Both the position numbers and the translations under genes were made by a program. This document shows, one piece after another, positions 8,816 through 17,144 of a DNA stretch of 64,000 bases; position 1 is the first letter of the stretch; every line of letters begins with the position of its first letter. Location of the stretch: assembly GCF_001297125.1 (NCBI RefSeq), contig NZ_LHPC01000057.1:1-64000 (forward strand). The letters are read 5' to 3'. This stretch comes from Pseudomonas sp. RIT-PI-q (GTDB lineage: Bacteria; Pseudomonadota; Gammaproteobacteria; Pseudomonadales; Pseudomonadaceae). The notes below the pieces were generated by a model, which searched no databases, was not told the origin of the DNA, and saw only the letters and a list, made by a program, of their open reading frames with translations.

Positions 8816-9730
8816 TTAGCTTTTGGCTGATTTCCAGTTTTTGCTGACGACCATTACGCCCGCCAATACAACCGCGCCCGCCACACTTCCCGCCACTGCA
8901 TTGAGCAACGTCGGCACGATAAACCCGGCCCCACCCGCCCCGGCACTGACGCTTTCTATCCAGTGATGAACCACCGGCACGCCGTGAGTCAGAATCCCGC
9001 CGCCGACCAGGAACATCGCCGCCGTGCCGATCACCGACAGGCTTTTCATCATGTACGGCGCTGCACGCAGAATTCCGCCGCCGATGCTTTTGGCCATCTG
9101 CCCCGGTTTCTGCGTCAGCCACAAACCGAGGTCGTCGAGCTTGACGATACCGGCCACCAAGCCATAAACGCCGATGGTCATGACGATTGCAATCCCCGAC
9201 AACACGATGACTTGCTGCGTCAGCGATGCGCCAGCCACAGTGCCCAGGGTGATGGCGATGATTTCCGCCGACAGGATGAAGTCGGTGCGGATGGCACCCT
9301 TGATCTTGTCCTGCTCGACCGCCACCAGATCGATCGCCGGATCGGCCACGGCCTCGACCAGCTCGGCATGTTCGGCCTGGTCTTCAGCCTGGCTGTGGAG
9401 GAATTTGTGGGCGAGTTTCTCGAACCCTTCGAAACACAGGTAAGCGCCGCCGATCATCAATAACGGTGTGACCAACCATGGAATGAACACACTGATGGCC
9501 AGCGCCGACGGCACCAGGATCAGTTTGTTGAGAAACGAGCCCTTGGCCACCGCCCATACAACCGGGATCTCGCGCTCGGCACGCACGCCGGAGACTTGCT
9601 GGGCGTTGAGCGCCAGGTCGTCGCCGAGAACGCCGGCAGTCTTTTTGGCGGCCATTTTGGTCATCAACGCCACATCGTCGAGTACGGCTGCGATGTCGTC
9701 GATCAGCACCAGCAAACTGCTTCCTGCCAT
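8816..9730 (-). CDS. DUF808 inner-membrane protein (YedI-like)
   Basis: A 304-residue multi-span membrane protein of the DUF808/YedI family. The opening segment MAGSSLLVLIDDIAAVLDDVA and the conserved KMAAKKTAGVLGDDLALNA are typical, followed by about six hydrophobic spans. No function is established for the family. It is transcribed divergently from the TetR gene, with 134 bp between them. Confidence 0.85.
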   Translation of the reverse strand: MAGSSLLVLIDDIAAVLDDVALMTKMAAKKTAGVLGDDLALNAQQVSGVRAEREIPVVWAVAKGSFLNKLILVPSALAISVFIPWLVTPLLMIGGAYLCFEGFEKLAHKFLHSQAEDQAEHAELVEAVADPAIDLVAVEQDKIKGAIRTDFILSAEIIAITLGTVAGASLTQQVIVLSGIAIVMTIGVYGLVAGIVKLDDLGLWLTQKPGQMAKSIGGGILRAAPYMMKSLSVIGTAAMFLVGGGILTHGVPVVHHWIESVSAGAGGAGFIVPTLLNAVAGSVAGAVVLAGVMVVSKNWKSAKS

Positions 9731-9864
9731 GAATCAGGTTTCCTTCTTCAATGAATGCCGCGCAGCATAGCGCGGCCCAACGTGCGGCGGGGCATTCTTG
9801 AGCGCCGCGCGAGGCCGGTGCTACCATGCGCAACCGCCAGCACAGGCAAGGAACCCCTTGGTTT

Positions 9865-10470
9865 ATGAGCACCATCCGCGAGCGCAACAAACAACTGATC
9901 CTGCGTGCCGCCAGTGAAGAATTTGCCGACAAGGGCTTCGCTGCGACCAAAACCAGTGACATCGCAGCCAAGGCGGGATTGCCCAAGCCCAACGTCTACT
10001 ACTACTTCAAATCCAAGGAAAACCTCTACCGCGAGGTCCTGGAAAGCATCATCGAGCCGATCCTGCAGGCCTCGACGCCGTTCAACGCCGACGGCGTGCC
10101 CAGCGAAGTGCTGAGCGGCTACATTCGCTCGAAAATCCGCATCTCCCGCGACCTGCCTTTCGCTTCCAAAGTGTTCGCCAGCGAAATCATGCACGGCGCC
10201 CCGCACCTGAGCGCTGACCTGGTCGAACAGCTCAACGGCCAGGCCAAGCACAATATCGACTGCATCCAGACCTGGATCGACCGGGGCCAGATCGCCCCCA
10301 TCGACCCCAACCACCTGATGTTCAGCATCTGGGCGGCGACGCAGACGTATGCCGACTTTGATTGGCAGATCACTGCGATTACCGGCAAGGCCAAGCTCGA
10401 CGAAGAAGATTATGAAGCGGCGGCGCAGACAATTATCCGGTTGGTGCTGAAGGGGTGTGAGCCGGACTGA
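9865..10470 (+). CDS. TetR/AcrR-family regulator, RutR-like
   Basis: A 201-residue DNA-binding repressor. The N-terminal helix-turn-helix is clear (KTSDIAAKAGLPKPNVYYYF, about residues 31-50), and the C-terminal half resembles the RutR/YcdC ligand-binding domain (KIRISRDLPFASKVFASEI; MFSIWAATQTYADFDWQI). RutR-type regulators sense pyrimidines or related metabolites. A role in nucleobase or ureide nitrogen use would suit the nearby gcl and urea transporter genes, but this is inference. Start taken at ATG 9865, just before the family's typical MSTIRERN opening; a start at 9826 would add 13 atypical residues. Confidence 0.82.
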   Translation: MSTIRERNKQLILRAASEEFADKGFAATKTSDIAAKAGLPKPNVYYYFKSKENLYREVLESIIEPILQASTPFNADGVPSEVLSGYIRSKIRISRDLPFASKVFASEIMHGAPHLSADLVEQLNGQAKHNIDCIQTWIDRGQIAPIDPNHLMFSIWAATQTYADFDWQITAITGKAKLDEEDYEAAAQTIIRLVLKGCEPD

Positions 10471-10486
10471 GAGACCGCGTCGCCTC

Positions 10487-10580
10487 CATCGCGGGCAAGC
10501 CCGCTCCCACAAGTTTTGTGAGTGGACATAATTTCTTCTAACACCCTCAATCCTTGTGGGAGCGGGCTTGCCCGAGATGG
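10487..10580. repeat. REP pair flanking the RAYT gene (left side)
   Basis: Inverted REPs of the GTGGGAGCGGGCTTGCCCG(C/A)GATGG type lie at 10487-10510 and 10554-10580, just downstream of the RAYT stop codon. The inner copy has GAGATGG instead of GCGATGG. Confidence 0.9.
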
Positions 10581-10600
10581 AGGCGACTCGGCTTGAAGGT

Positions 10601-11059
10601 TTAAAGCCAAATTGCATCCCACAGCGGATAGTCGCCAAGCCGCTCTACCAGTCCTGCCCGCAACGGGTTGGCGACGACATACCTCGCCATCTTCACCAGG
10701 TCCTCTTCTCGCCTCAATGCTCGGTCGTAATAACCCTGCTGCCAGAGTGGCCCTCTTCTATGACTGGAAAGGTTCACCTCTCGAGTGATCAGTGACTTGG
10801 TTCGCCGCATCAAATGGCTGAGCGAACACCTCTCCAACTCGACGAGCCAATGGAAGTGATCGGGCATTACGACCCAAGCCAGTGAATTTACCAATCCCAG
10901 ATTTTGCGCCTCGCGAAATTGATGAACCACCAATCTGCCCAAAGCGAAATCTCGAAAAACCGGATCACGATTGAGCGTGTTGGTAGTCAGCAAATAGATT
11001 CGATTGGGTTCTGCATAGCGCCCCAGTCGCAAGCGATGTGAAGAAGGTAAATCGGGCAT
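10601..11059 (-). CDS. REP-associated tyrosine transposase (RAYT, Y1_Tnp)
   Basis: A 152-residue HUH-type nuclease of the REP-associated tyrosine transposase family, which binds and nicks REP hairpins and is held responsible for their spread. The HUH motif is in VVMPDHFHWLVE (about residues 64-75), and the catalytic tyrosine candidates are in QQGYYDRALRREEDL. The C-terminal ARYVVANPLRAGLV is also family-typical. REP pairs of one type flank the gene on both sides (10487-10580 and 11155-11249), the layout of a REPtron. It looks intact and complete for the short RAYT form. Compare the decayed long-form relative at 62501. Confidence 0.93.
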   Translation of the reverse strand: MPDLPSSHRLRLGRYAEPNRIYLLTTNTLNRDPVFRDFALGRLVVHQFREAQNLGLVNSLAWVVMPDHFHWLVELERCSLSHLMRRTKSLITREVNLSSHRRGPLWQQGYYDRALRREEDLVKMARYVVANPLRAGLVERLGDYPLWDAIWL

Positions 11060-11154
11060 TCCGTTGCCTCTTTCATGATGGGTTCATGAAAGGCTAGACC
11101 TCGAAATGCTGGGTTGGGATGCAGACTTTTAGCTGGATGTGTCTGGTCGATAGT

Positions 11155-11249
11155 CATCGCGGGCAAGCCCGCTCCCACAGGGGGTGATGGTGTGCACAAG
11201 ATAAGTGAACACCTCCAATCCTTGTGGGAGCGGGCTTGCCCGCGATGGC
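11155..11249. repeat. REP pair flanking the RAYT gene (right side)
   Basis: Inverted copies (CATCGCGGGCAAGCCCGC at 11155 and GTGGGAGCGGGCTTGCCCGC up to 11249) lie upstream of the RAYT start and downstream of the glcG-like stop. Confidence 0.9.
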
Positions 11250-11269
11250 ATTGGGTCAGGCGCCGCAGA

Positions 11270-11710
11270 TCAAGCCGTCACCCCCGCATCCGCCCGCAAC
11301 CCCAGCGCCTCGATCGCATTGATCGCGCACTGTTCGTCAACATCCGACAAATCCCCGCTGATACCCACCGCTCCCAGCACGTTGCCATCCTGATCCCGAA
11401 TCAGCACACCACCCGGTGCCGGCACGACGCTGCCCTGCCCCAGGCTGTTCAACGCGGCGATAAATGCCGGGCGTTGTTGCGCGTCCAGCGCCAGCAGGCG
11501 TGAGCCTTTGCCCAAGGCGATCGCGCCCCAGGCTTTGCCGATGGCGATCTGCGGGCGCAGCAGGCTGGCACCGTCTTCGCGTTGCAGGGAGATCAGGTGT
11601 CCGCCGGCATCCAGTACGGCGATGGTCAAGGGCGCTGCGGAGATTGCACGCCCGGCGGCGATGGCCTGACTGGTCAGGTTCACTGCGACTTTCAAGGTTA
11701 AAGCGCTCAT
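11270..11710 (-). CDS. GlcG/HbpS-family protein
   Basis: A 146-residue small protein of the GlcG/HbpS (DUF336) family. Typical segments are visible: IAVLDAGGHLISLQREDGASLLR, SLGQGSVVPAPGGVLIRD and a final GAVGISGDLSDVDEQCAINA. The family includes haem- or corrin-binding and small-ligand proteins of uncertain role. It often sits beside glycolate or glyoxylate genes, and here it is divergent from gcl, sharing a 266-bp control region with two identical palindromes. Its biochemical role remains unknown. Confidence 0.85.
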   Translation of the reverse strand: MSALTLKVAVNLTSQAIAAGRAISAAPLTIAVLDAGGHLISLQREDGASLLRPQIAIGKAWGAIALGKGSRLLALDAQQRPAFIAALNSLGQGSVVPAPGGVLIRDQDGNVLGAVGISGDLSDVDEQCAINAIEALGLRADAGVTA

Positions 11711-11802
11711 GGTGCTGTCCTCATTTTGTTATAGGGAAAGCCGTTGGGCTTCTTTTTGTTCAGAAGTCCGATGCAACAAATAGAACACAATGAGTTATTT
11801 TT

Positions 11803-11812
11803 TTGTATACAA
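11803..11812. promoter_or_regulatory. Candidate operator TTGTATACAA (copy 1)
   Basis: Perfect 10-bp palindrome in the glcG-gcl divergent control region, 93 bp upstream of the glcG-like start codon. It fits the TNGT-N2-ACNA pattern described for FadR/FCD-type GntR regulators. The regulator itself is not in the window. Confidence 0.6.
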
Positions 11813-11940
11813 TAATTATCGAAAAGCGCCACATGCGACGAAAAGCCACAGTAGAACGGGCTTCCGACGAATGAAACAGTCGCTTGAGAAAATGGATTGA
11901 CCTGCGCCGTCCGCCGTGAATACACTCTGCGCAAAGCCAC

Positions 11941-11950
11941 TTGTATACAA
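11941..11950. promoter_or_regulatory. Candidate operator TTGTATACAA (copy 2)
   Basis: An identical palindrome 26 bp upstream of the gcl ATG and 138 bp from copy 1 (start to start). At this distance it would overlap the gcl promoter or leader and suits repression. Confidence 0.6.
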
Positions 11951-11976
11951 TTACAAAACGTAAGAGGCACAAAACC

Positions 11977-13752
11977 ATGAGCAAAATGAGAGCAATCGAA
12001 GCCGCCGTTCTGGTGATGCGCCGTGAAGGGGTTGATACCGCTTTTGGCATCCCTGGCGCCGCGATCAACCCGCTGTACTCCGCCTTGCAGAAGGTCGGTG
12101 GCATCGATCACGTCCTCGCGCGCCACGTCGAAGGTGCCTCGCACATGGCCGAGGGTTACACCCGCACCAAGGCCGGCAACATCGGCGTGTGCATCGGCAC
12201 TTCCGGCCCTGCCGGTACTGACATGGTCACCGGGCTCTACAGCGCCTCGGCCGACTCGATCCCGATTCTGTGCATCACCGGGCAAGCACCCCGCGCCCGT
12301 ATGCACAAGGAAGACTTCCAGGCGGTCGACATCACCGCCATCGTCAAGCCAGTGACCAAGTGGTCGACCACCGTCATGGAACCGGGCCAGGTGCCTTACG
12401 CGTTCCAGAAAGCTTTCTATGAAATGCGCTCCGGCCGCCCAGGCCCCGTGCTGATCGACCTGCCGTTCGACGTGCAGATGGCCGAAATCGAATTCGACAT
12501 CGACGCCTACGAGCCACTGCCGCTGGCCAAGCCCACCGCTAACCGCGTGCAAATCGAGAAGGCCCTGGCCATGCTCGACCAGGCTGAGCGCCCACTGTTG
12601 GTCGCCGGTGGCGGCATCATCAATGCCGACGCCAGCGAATTGCTGGTGGAATTCGCCGAGCTGACCGGTATCCCGGTGGTCCCGACCCTGATGGGCTGGG
12701 GCACCATCCCGGACGATCACCCCTTGATGGTCGGCATGGTTGGCCTGCAAACCTCGCACCGCTATGGCAACGCGACGATGCTCAAGTCCGACCTGGTGCT
12801 GGGTGTCGGTAACCGTTGGGCGAACCGTCACACCGGCTCGATCGACGTTTACACCGAGGGCCGCACGTTCATTCACGTCGACATCGAACCGACCCAGATC
12901 GGCCGCGTGTTCACCCCGGACCTGGGCATCGTTTCCGACGCCGCTGCCGCGCTGACTGTGTTCATCGAAGTCGCTCGCGAATGGCAAGCCGCCGGCAAGC
13001 TGAAAAACCGCAGTGCCTGGCTGCAAGACTGCCAGCAGCGCAAATCCAGCCTGCAGCGCAAGACTCACTTCGACAACGTGCCGGTCAAGCCGCAACGCGT
13101 TTATGAAGAGATGAACCAGGTGTTTGGCAAAGACACTTGCTACGTCAGCACCATCGGTCTGTCGCAGATTGCCGGCGCGCAGTTCCTGCACGTCTACAAG
13201 CCGCGTCACTGGATCAACTGCGGTCAGGCCGGCCCTCTGGGCTGGACCATTCCGGCCGCACTGGGTGTCGTCAAGGCCGACCCGACCCGCAAGGTTGTGG
13301 CACTGTCGGGCGACTATGATTTCCAGTTCATGATCGAAGAATTGGCGGTGGGCGCGCAGTTCAAGCTGCCGTACATCCACGTGGTGGTGAACAACTCGTA
13401 CCTGGGGCTGATCCGTCAGGCGCAGCGCGGTTTTGACATGGATTATTGCGTGCAGCTGTCCTTCGACAACCTGAACGCACCGGAACTCAACGGTTACGGT
13501 GTCGACCACGTAGCAGTGGCTGAAGGCCTCGGCTGCAAGGCCCTGCGAGTGTTCGAACCGGCTCAGATCCAGCCTGCCCTGCGCAGGGCTCAGGAGCTGA
13601 TCGAAGAGTTCAAGGTGCCGGTGATCGTCGAGATTATCCTGGAGCGCGTGACCAACATTTCCATGGGCACCGAGATCAACGCCGTCAACGAATTCGAAGA
13701 CCTGGCGCTGGTCGGCAACGATGCGCCAACGGCGATTTCGTTGCTTGATTAA
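11977..13752 (+). CDS. gcl: Glyoxylate carboligase (tartronate-semialdehyde synthase)
   Basis: ThDP-dependent enzyme joining two glyoxylates to tartronate semialdehyde and CO2; cytoplasmic; 591 residues. The Gcl-specific opening MSKMRAIEAAVLVMRREGVD is present. Residue 51 is Val (LARHVEGASHMAEGY), where most ThDP enzymes have the catalytic Glu, as known for Gcl. The ThDP/Mg motif is in LSGDYDFQFMIEELAV with NNSYLGLIRQ about 30 residues on. It is the first gene of gcl-hyi-glxR-ttuD-pykF. I chose ATG 11977 with AAGAGG 10 bp upstream; the in-frame start at 11941 lies inside the palindromic operator candidate. Confidence 0.97.
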   Translation: MSKMRAIEAAVLVMRREGVDTAFGIPGAAINPLYSALQKVGGIDHVLARHVEGASHMAEGYTRTKAGNIGVCIGTSGPAGTDMVTGLYSASADSIPILCITGQAPRARMHKEDFQAVDITAIVKPVTKWSTTVMEPGQVPYAFQKAFYEMRSGRPGPVLIDLPFDVQMAEIEFDIDAYEPLPLAKPTANRVQIEKALAMLDQAERPLLVAGGGIINADASELLVEFAELTGIPVVPTLMGWGTIPDDHPLMVGMVGLQTSHRYGNATMLKSDLVLGVGNRWANRHTGSIDVYTEGRTFIHVDIEPTQIGRVFTPDLGIVSDAAAALTVFIEVAREWQAAGKLKNRSAWLQDCQQRKSSLQRKTHFDNVPVKPQRVYEEMNQVFGKDTCYVSTIGLSQIAGAQFLHVYKPRHWINCGQAGPLGWTIPAALGVVKADPTRKVVALSGDYDFQFMIEELAVGAQFKLPYIHVVVNNSYLGLIRQAQRGFDMDYCVQLSFDNLNAPELNGYGVDHVAVAEGLGCKALRVFEPAQIQPALRRAQELIEEFKVPVIVEIILERVTNISMGTEINAVNEFEDLALVGNDAPTAISLLD

Positions 13753-13762
13753 CACCTGAACC

Positions 13763-13867
13763 TGTAGCAGCTGCCGAGGCACGAGGCTGCGTTGCGTGTC
13801 CGCAGGACCGCCGTCGGGGGCCGCTTCGCAGCCCAACGCAGCCTCGTCCCTCGGCAGCTGCTACAGG
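13763..13867. repeat. Long inverted repeat, CTGTAGCAGCTGCCGAGG type
   Basis: The arms CTGTAGCAGCTGCCGAGG and CCTCGGCAGCTGCTACAG, each extended by CACGAGGCTGCGTTG/CAACGCAGCCTCGTC, surround a GC-rich centre. This is a different repeat family from the GTAGGAGCG REPs. Related copies occur at 61168-61289 and 63328-63435. It lies between gcl and hyi. Confidence 0.85.
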
Positions 13868-13890
13868 ACATCTTTTTAAGGGAGACCACC

Positions 13891-14673
13891 ATGCCGCGTT
13901 TCGCAGCCAACCTGTCCATGCTGTTTACCGAGCAGGATTTTCTTGCCCGCTTCGAAGCGGCCGCCAAGGCCGGCTTCAGTGGTGTCGAATACCTGTTCCC
14001 TTACGACTTCAGCTCCGCCGACATCAAAGCCAAGCTCGACGCCAACGGTCTGACCCAAGTGCTGTTCAACCTGCCGGCCGGTGACTGGGCCAAGGGCGAA
14101 CGCGGTATCGCGTGCTTGCCGGATCGGGTTGAAGAATTCCGCGCCGGCGTCGACCTGGCCATCGCCTACGCGCAAGTGCTGGGCAACACCCAGGTCAACT
14201 GCCTGGCCGGTATCCGTCCACAAGGCGTCGATGCTGCCAGTGTGGAAAAAACCTTCGTCGCCAACCTCAAGTACGCCGCCGACAAGCTGCAAGCGGCAGG
14301 CATCAAACTGGTGATGGAAGCGATCAACACCCGCGACATCCCGGGTTTCTACCTGAACAACACGGCGCAAGCCCTGTCGATTCGCGAACAGGTCGGCAGT
14401 GCCAACCTGTTCCTGCAATACGACATCTACCACATGCAAATCATGGAGGGCGACCTGGCCCGCACCCTGCAATCGCACCTGAACGAAATCAATCATGTGC
14501 AATTGGCGGATAACCCAGGACGCAACGAACCGGGCACCGGTGAAATCAACTACCGCTTCCTGTTCGAACACCTGGACCGCATCGGTTATCAGGGTTGGGT
14601 TGGCTGTGAATACAAGCCGCTGACCACCACGGAAGCGGGTTTGGGCTGGCTGAAAACCCATAACGCGATCTGA
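13891..14673 (+). CDS. hyi: Hydroxypyruvate isomerase
   Basis: Interconverts hydroxypyruvate and tartronate semialdehyde. It is a TIM-barrel of the AP-endonuclease-2/xylose-isomerase-like superfamily, 260 residues, the usual length. Recognisable segments are MPRFAANLSMLFTEQDFLAR at the start, VMEAINTRDIPGFYLNN with a metal-ligand Glu, QYDIYHMQIMEGDL and GWVGCEYKP near the end. Start at ATG 13891 with AAGGGAG 8 bp upstream. Second gene of the gcl operon, separated from gcl by the long inverted repeat. Confidence 0.95.
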   Translation: MPRFAANLSMLFTEQDFLARFEAAAKAGFSGVEYLFPYDFSSADIKAKLDANGLTQVLFNLPAGDWAKGERGIACLPDRVEEFRAGVDLAIAYAQVLGNTQVNCLAGIRPQGVDAASVEKTFVANLKYAADKLQAAGIKLVMEAINTRDIPGFYLNNTAQALSIREQVGSANLFLQYDIYHMQIMEGDLARTLQSHLNEINHVQLADNPGRNEPGTGEINYRFLFEHLDRIGYQGWVGCEYKPLTTTEAGLGWLKTHNAI

Positions 14674-14681
14674 TCAGGGAC

Positions 14682-14760
14682 CGCGTCATCGTTCTTCGCG
14701 GGCAAGCCTCGCTCCTACGGGAGCCGGGTTGTCTGTAGGAGCGAGGCTTGCCCGCGAAGG
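14682..14760. repeat. REP pair, GTAGGAGCGAGGCTTGCCCGCGAA type
   Basis: Two inverted REPs (14694-14719 and 14734-14760) lie between hyi and glxR. They are preceded by CGCGTCATCGTT at 14682, the inverse of the AACGATGACGCG flank seen at other REPs. Confidence 0.9.
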
Positions 14761-14821
14761 CGTCCTCGCTGACACCCCACGAATTTTGTGAACAGAGCAA
14801 CAAAAACAAGAGGATTTTCTC

Positions 14822-15712
14822 ATGGCTAAAATCGGATTTATCGGCACCGGCATCATGGGCCACCCAATGGCGTTGAACCTGCAGAAAGCCGGTCACAGCC
14901 TGTTCCTGTCGGCGCACCACGATGCTGCCCCGGCCGACCTGATCGCCGCTGGCGCGGTCGCGCTGGCGAACCCGAAAGAAGTCGCGCAAGAAGCCGAATT
15001 CATCATCGTCATGGTCCCGGATACCCCGCAGGTCGATGACGTGCTGTTCCGCGCCGACGGCATTGCGGCGGGGGGTGGCAAAGGCAAGATCGTCATCGAC
15101 CTGAGCTCGATTTCGCCTACCGCCACCCAAGCCTTCGCGGCCCAGATCAACGAGAAAGGCGCGCAGTACCTCGACGCGCCGGTGTCCGGCGGTGAAGTCG
15201 GCGCCAAGGCGGCGACCCTGAGCATCATGGTCGGCGGCGATGCCGATGCCTTCGAACGCGCGCTGCCGCTGTTCCAGTCGATGGGCAAGAACATCACCCT
15301 GGTCGGTGGCAACGGCGACGGTCAAACCGCGAAAGTGGCGAACCAGATCATCGTCGCGCTGAACATCCAGGCCGTGGCCGAAGCCCTGCTGTTCGCGGCG
15401 AAAAACGGTGCCGATCCAGCCAAGGTGCGTGAAGCGCTGATGGGCGGTTTCGCTTCGTCGAAGATCCTCGAAGTGCATGGCGAACGCATGATCAAAGGCA
15501 CCTTCGACCCAGGCTTCCGCATCAGCCTGCACCAGAAGGACCTGAACCTGGCCCTGCAAGGCGCCAAGGAGCTGAACATCAACCTGCCAAACACCGCCAA
15601 CGCCCAGCAAGTGTTCAGCACCTGCGCGGCCATCGGTGGCAGCAACTGGGACCACTCGGCGCTGATCAAGGGCCTGGAACACATGGCGAATTTCTCGATT
15701 CGCGATAAATAA
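14822..15712 (+). CDS. glxR: Tartronate semialdehyde reductase
   Basis: NAD(P)H-dependent reduction of tartronate semialdehyde to D-glycerate; beta-hydroxyacid dehydrogenase family; 296 residues. The Rossmann motif is at the very start (GFIGTGIMGHPMALNLQKAG), the substrate motif is DAPVSGGEVGA (about residues 119-129), and the catalytic Lys is in GQTAKVANQIIVA (about residue 173). The start has AAGAGGAT upstream. Third gene of the operon. Confidence 0.96.
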   Translation: MAKIGFIGTGIMGHPMALNLQKAGHSLFLSAHHDAAPADLIAAGAVALANPKEVAQEAEFIIVMVPDTPQVDDVLFRADGIAAGGGKGKIVIDLSSISPTATQAFAAQINEKGAQYLDAPVSGGEVGAKAATLSIMVGGDADAFERALPLFQSMGKNITLVGGNGDGQTAKVANQIIVALNIQAVAEALLFAAKNGADPAKVREALMGGFASSKILEVHGERMIKGTFDPGFRISLHQKDLNLALQGAKELNINLPNTANAQQVFSTCAAIGGSNWDHSALIKGLEHMANFSIRDK

Positions 15713-15727
15713 CACCTTCACCCGCTC

Positions 15728-15823
15728 CCTGTAGGAGCGAGGCTTGCCCGCGAATGGATCGCCTCGGTGCAGCAGAAACACCGTGGTGTCCGGTTCGCGG
15801 GCAAGCCTCGCTCCTACAGGGGC
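15728..15823. repeat. REP pair, GTAGGAGCGAGGCTTGCCCGCGAA type
   Basis: Inverted copies at 15729-15755 and 15794-15821 lie between glxR and ttuD. Confidence 0.9.
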
Positions 15824-15863
15824 AAGCAGTCTTCTCTAATAACAAGAATTCCGGGAGCCCGCC

Positions 15864-17144
15864 ATGTCGGTCGATCCGCAACAATTCCTGCGCGAGCTGT
15901 TCGCCACAGCTATCGACGCCGCCCATCCGCAGCACGTCCTCGAAGCCCATTTGCCCAAAGACCGCAGCGGTCGGGTGATCGTCATCGGCGCCGGCAAAGC
16001 CGCGGCAGCCATGGCACAGGTGGTCGAGCGTTGCTGGCAGGGCGACGTGTCCGGTCTCGTGGTAACCCGCTACGGTCACGGCGCCCCGTGCGAAAAAATC
16101 GAAGTGGTCCAAGCGGCTCACCCGGTGCCCGATGCGGCGGGACAAGCCGTTGCCAAGCGCGTCTTTGAACTGGTCAGCAACCTGACCGAAGACGACCGTG
16201 TGATCTTCCTGCTCTCAGGTGGTGGCTCTGCCCTGCTTGCACTTCCGGCCGAAGGCATCACCCTGGCCGACAAACAGTCGATCAACAAAGCCCTGCTCAA
16301 ATCCGGCGCCACCATCGGCGAGATGAACTGCGTGCGCAAGCACCTCTCGGCGATCAAGGGCGGCCGTCTCGGCAAAGCCTGCTGGCCTGCCACTGTTTAT
16401 ACCTATGCGATTTCCGATGCACCGGGCGACCTCGCCACGGTCATCGCCTCCGGCCCCCCCGTGGCCGACCCGAGCACCTCCGCCGAAGCGCTGGCGATCC
16501 TCAAGCGCTACAACATTGAAGTCCCGGCCTCGATGCGCAACTGGCTGCAAAGCCCGGAATCGGAGACCGTCAAACCCGGCGATCCGAGCCTGGCGCGCAG
16601 TCATTTCCAACTGATCGCCCGCCCACAGCAGTCGCTTGAAGCCGCTGCGGTGAAAGCCCGTCAGGCCGGTTTCAGCCCGCTGATCCTCGGTGATCTGGAA
16701 GGCGAATCCCGCGAGGTGGCCAAGGTCCACGCCGGCATCGCGCGTCAGGTCGTGCTGCACGGTCAGCCCTTGGCGGCGCCGTGCGTGATTCTCTCCGGCG
16801 GCGAAACCACCGTCACCGTGCGCGGCAATGGCCGTGGCGGACGCAATGCCGAATTCCTCCTGAGCCTGACCGACAGCCTCAAAGGCCTGCCCGGCGTCTA
16901 CGCGCTGGCCGGTGATACCGACGGCATCGACGGCTCCGAAGACAATGCCGGCGCGATCATGACCCCGCTCAGTTACGCCCGCGCCGCCGCCCTCGGCCTG
17001 AGCGCCAGCGACGAGTTGGACAACAACAATGGCTACGGCTATTTCGAGGCGCTGGACGCCTTGATCGTCACCGAGCCGACCCGCACCAACGTCAACGACT
17101 TCCGCGCCATCCTGATTCTCGAGAGCACAAAAAATGACGCCTGA
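15864..17144 (+). CDS. ttuD: Glycerate 2-kinase, MOFRL family (annotated hydroxypyruvate reductase TtuD)
   Basis: A 426-residue MOFRL-family protein. The N-terminal kinase region has VIGAGKAAAAMAQ (about residues 38-50) and LSGGGSALLALPAEG (about residues 118-132). The C-terminal MOFRL domain has ILSGGETTVTVRGNGRGGRN and AGDTDGIDGSEDNAGA. Pseudomonas literature calls it hydroxypyruvate reductase, but the MOFRL family contains glycerate 2-kinases. In this operon a kinase making 2-phosphoglycerate from the product of GlxR makes the most sense. It overlaps pykF by 11 bp, indicating coupling. Confidence 0.92.
   Translation: MSVDPQQFLRELFATAIDAAHPQHVLEAHLPKDRSGRVIVIGAGKAAAAMAQVVERCWQGDVSGLVVTRYGHGAPCEKIEVVQAAHPVPDAAGQAVAKRVFELVSNLTEDDRVIFLLSGGGSALLALPAEGITLADKQSINKALLKSGATIGEMNCVRKHLSAIKGGRLGKACWPATVYTYAISDAPGDLATVIASGPPVADPSTSAEALAILKRYNIEVPASMRNWLQSPESETVKPGDPSLARSHFQLIARPQQSLEAAAVKARQAGFSPLILGDLEGESREVAKVHAGIARQVVLHGQPLAAPCVILSGGETTVTVRGNGRGGRNAEFLLSLTDSLKGLPGVYALAGDTDGIDGSEDNAGAIMTPLSYARAAALGLSASDELDNNNGYGYFEALDALIVTEPTRTNVNDFRAILILESTKNDA

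Noticed and set aside
10601..11059. Conventional insertion sequence
   Set aside because: No terminal inverted repeats or target duplication; the HUH/Tyr motifs and REP flanks identify a RAYT, which is not an IS transposase.
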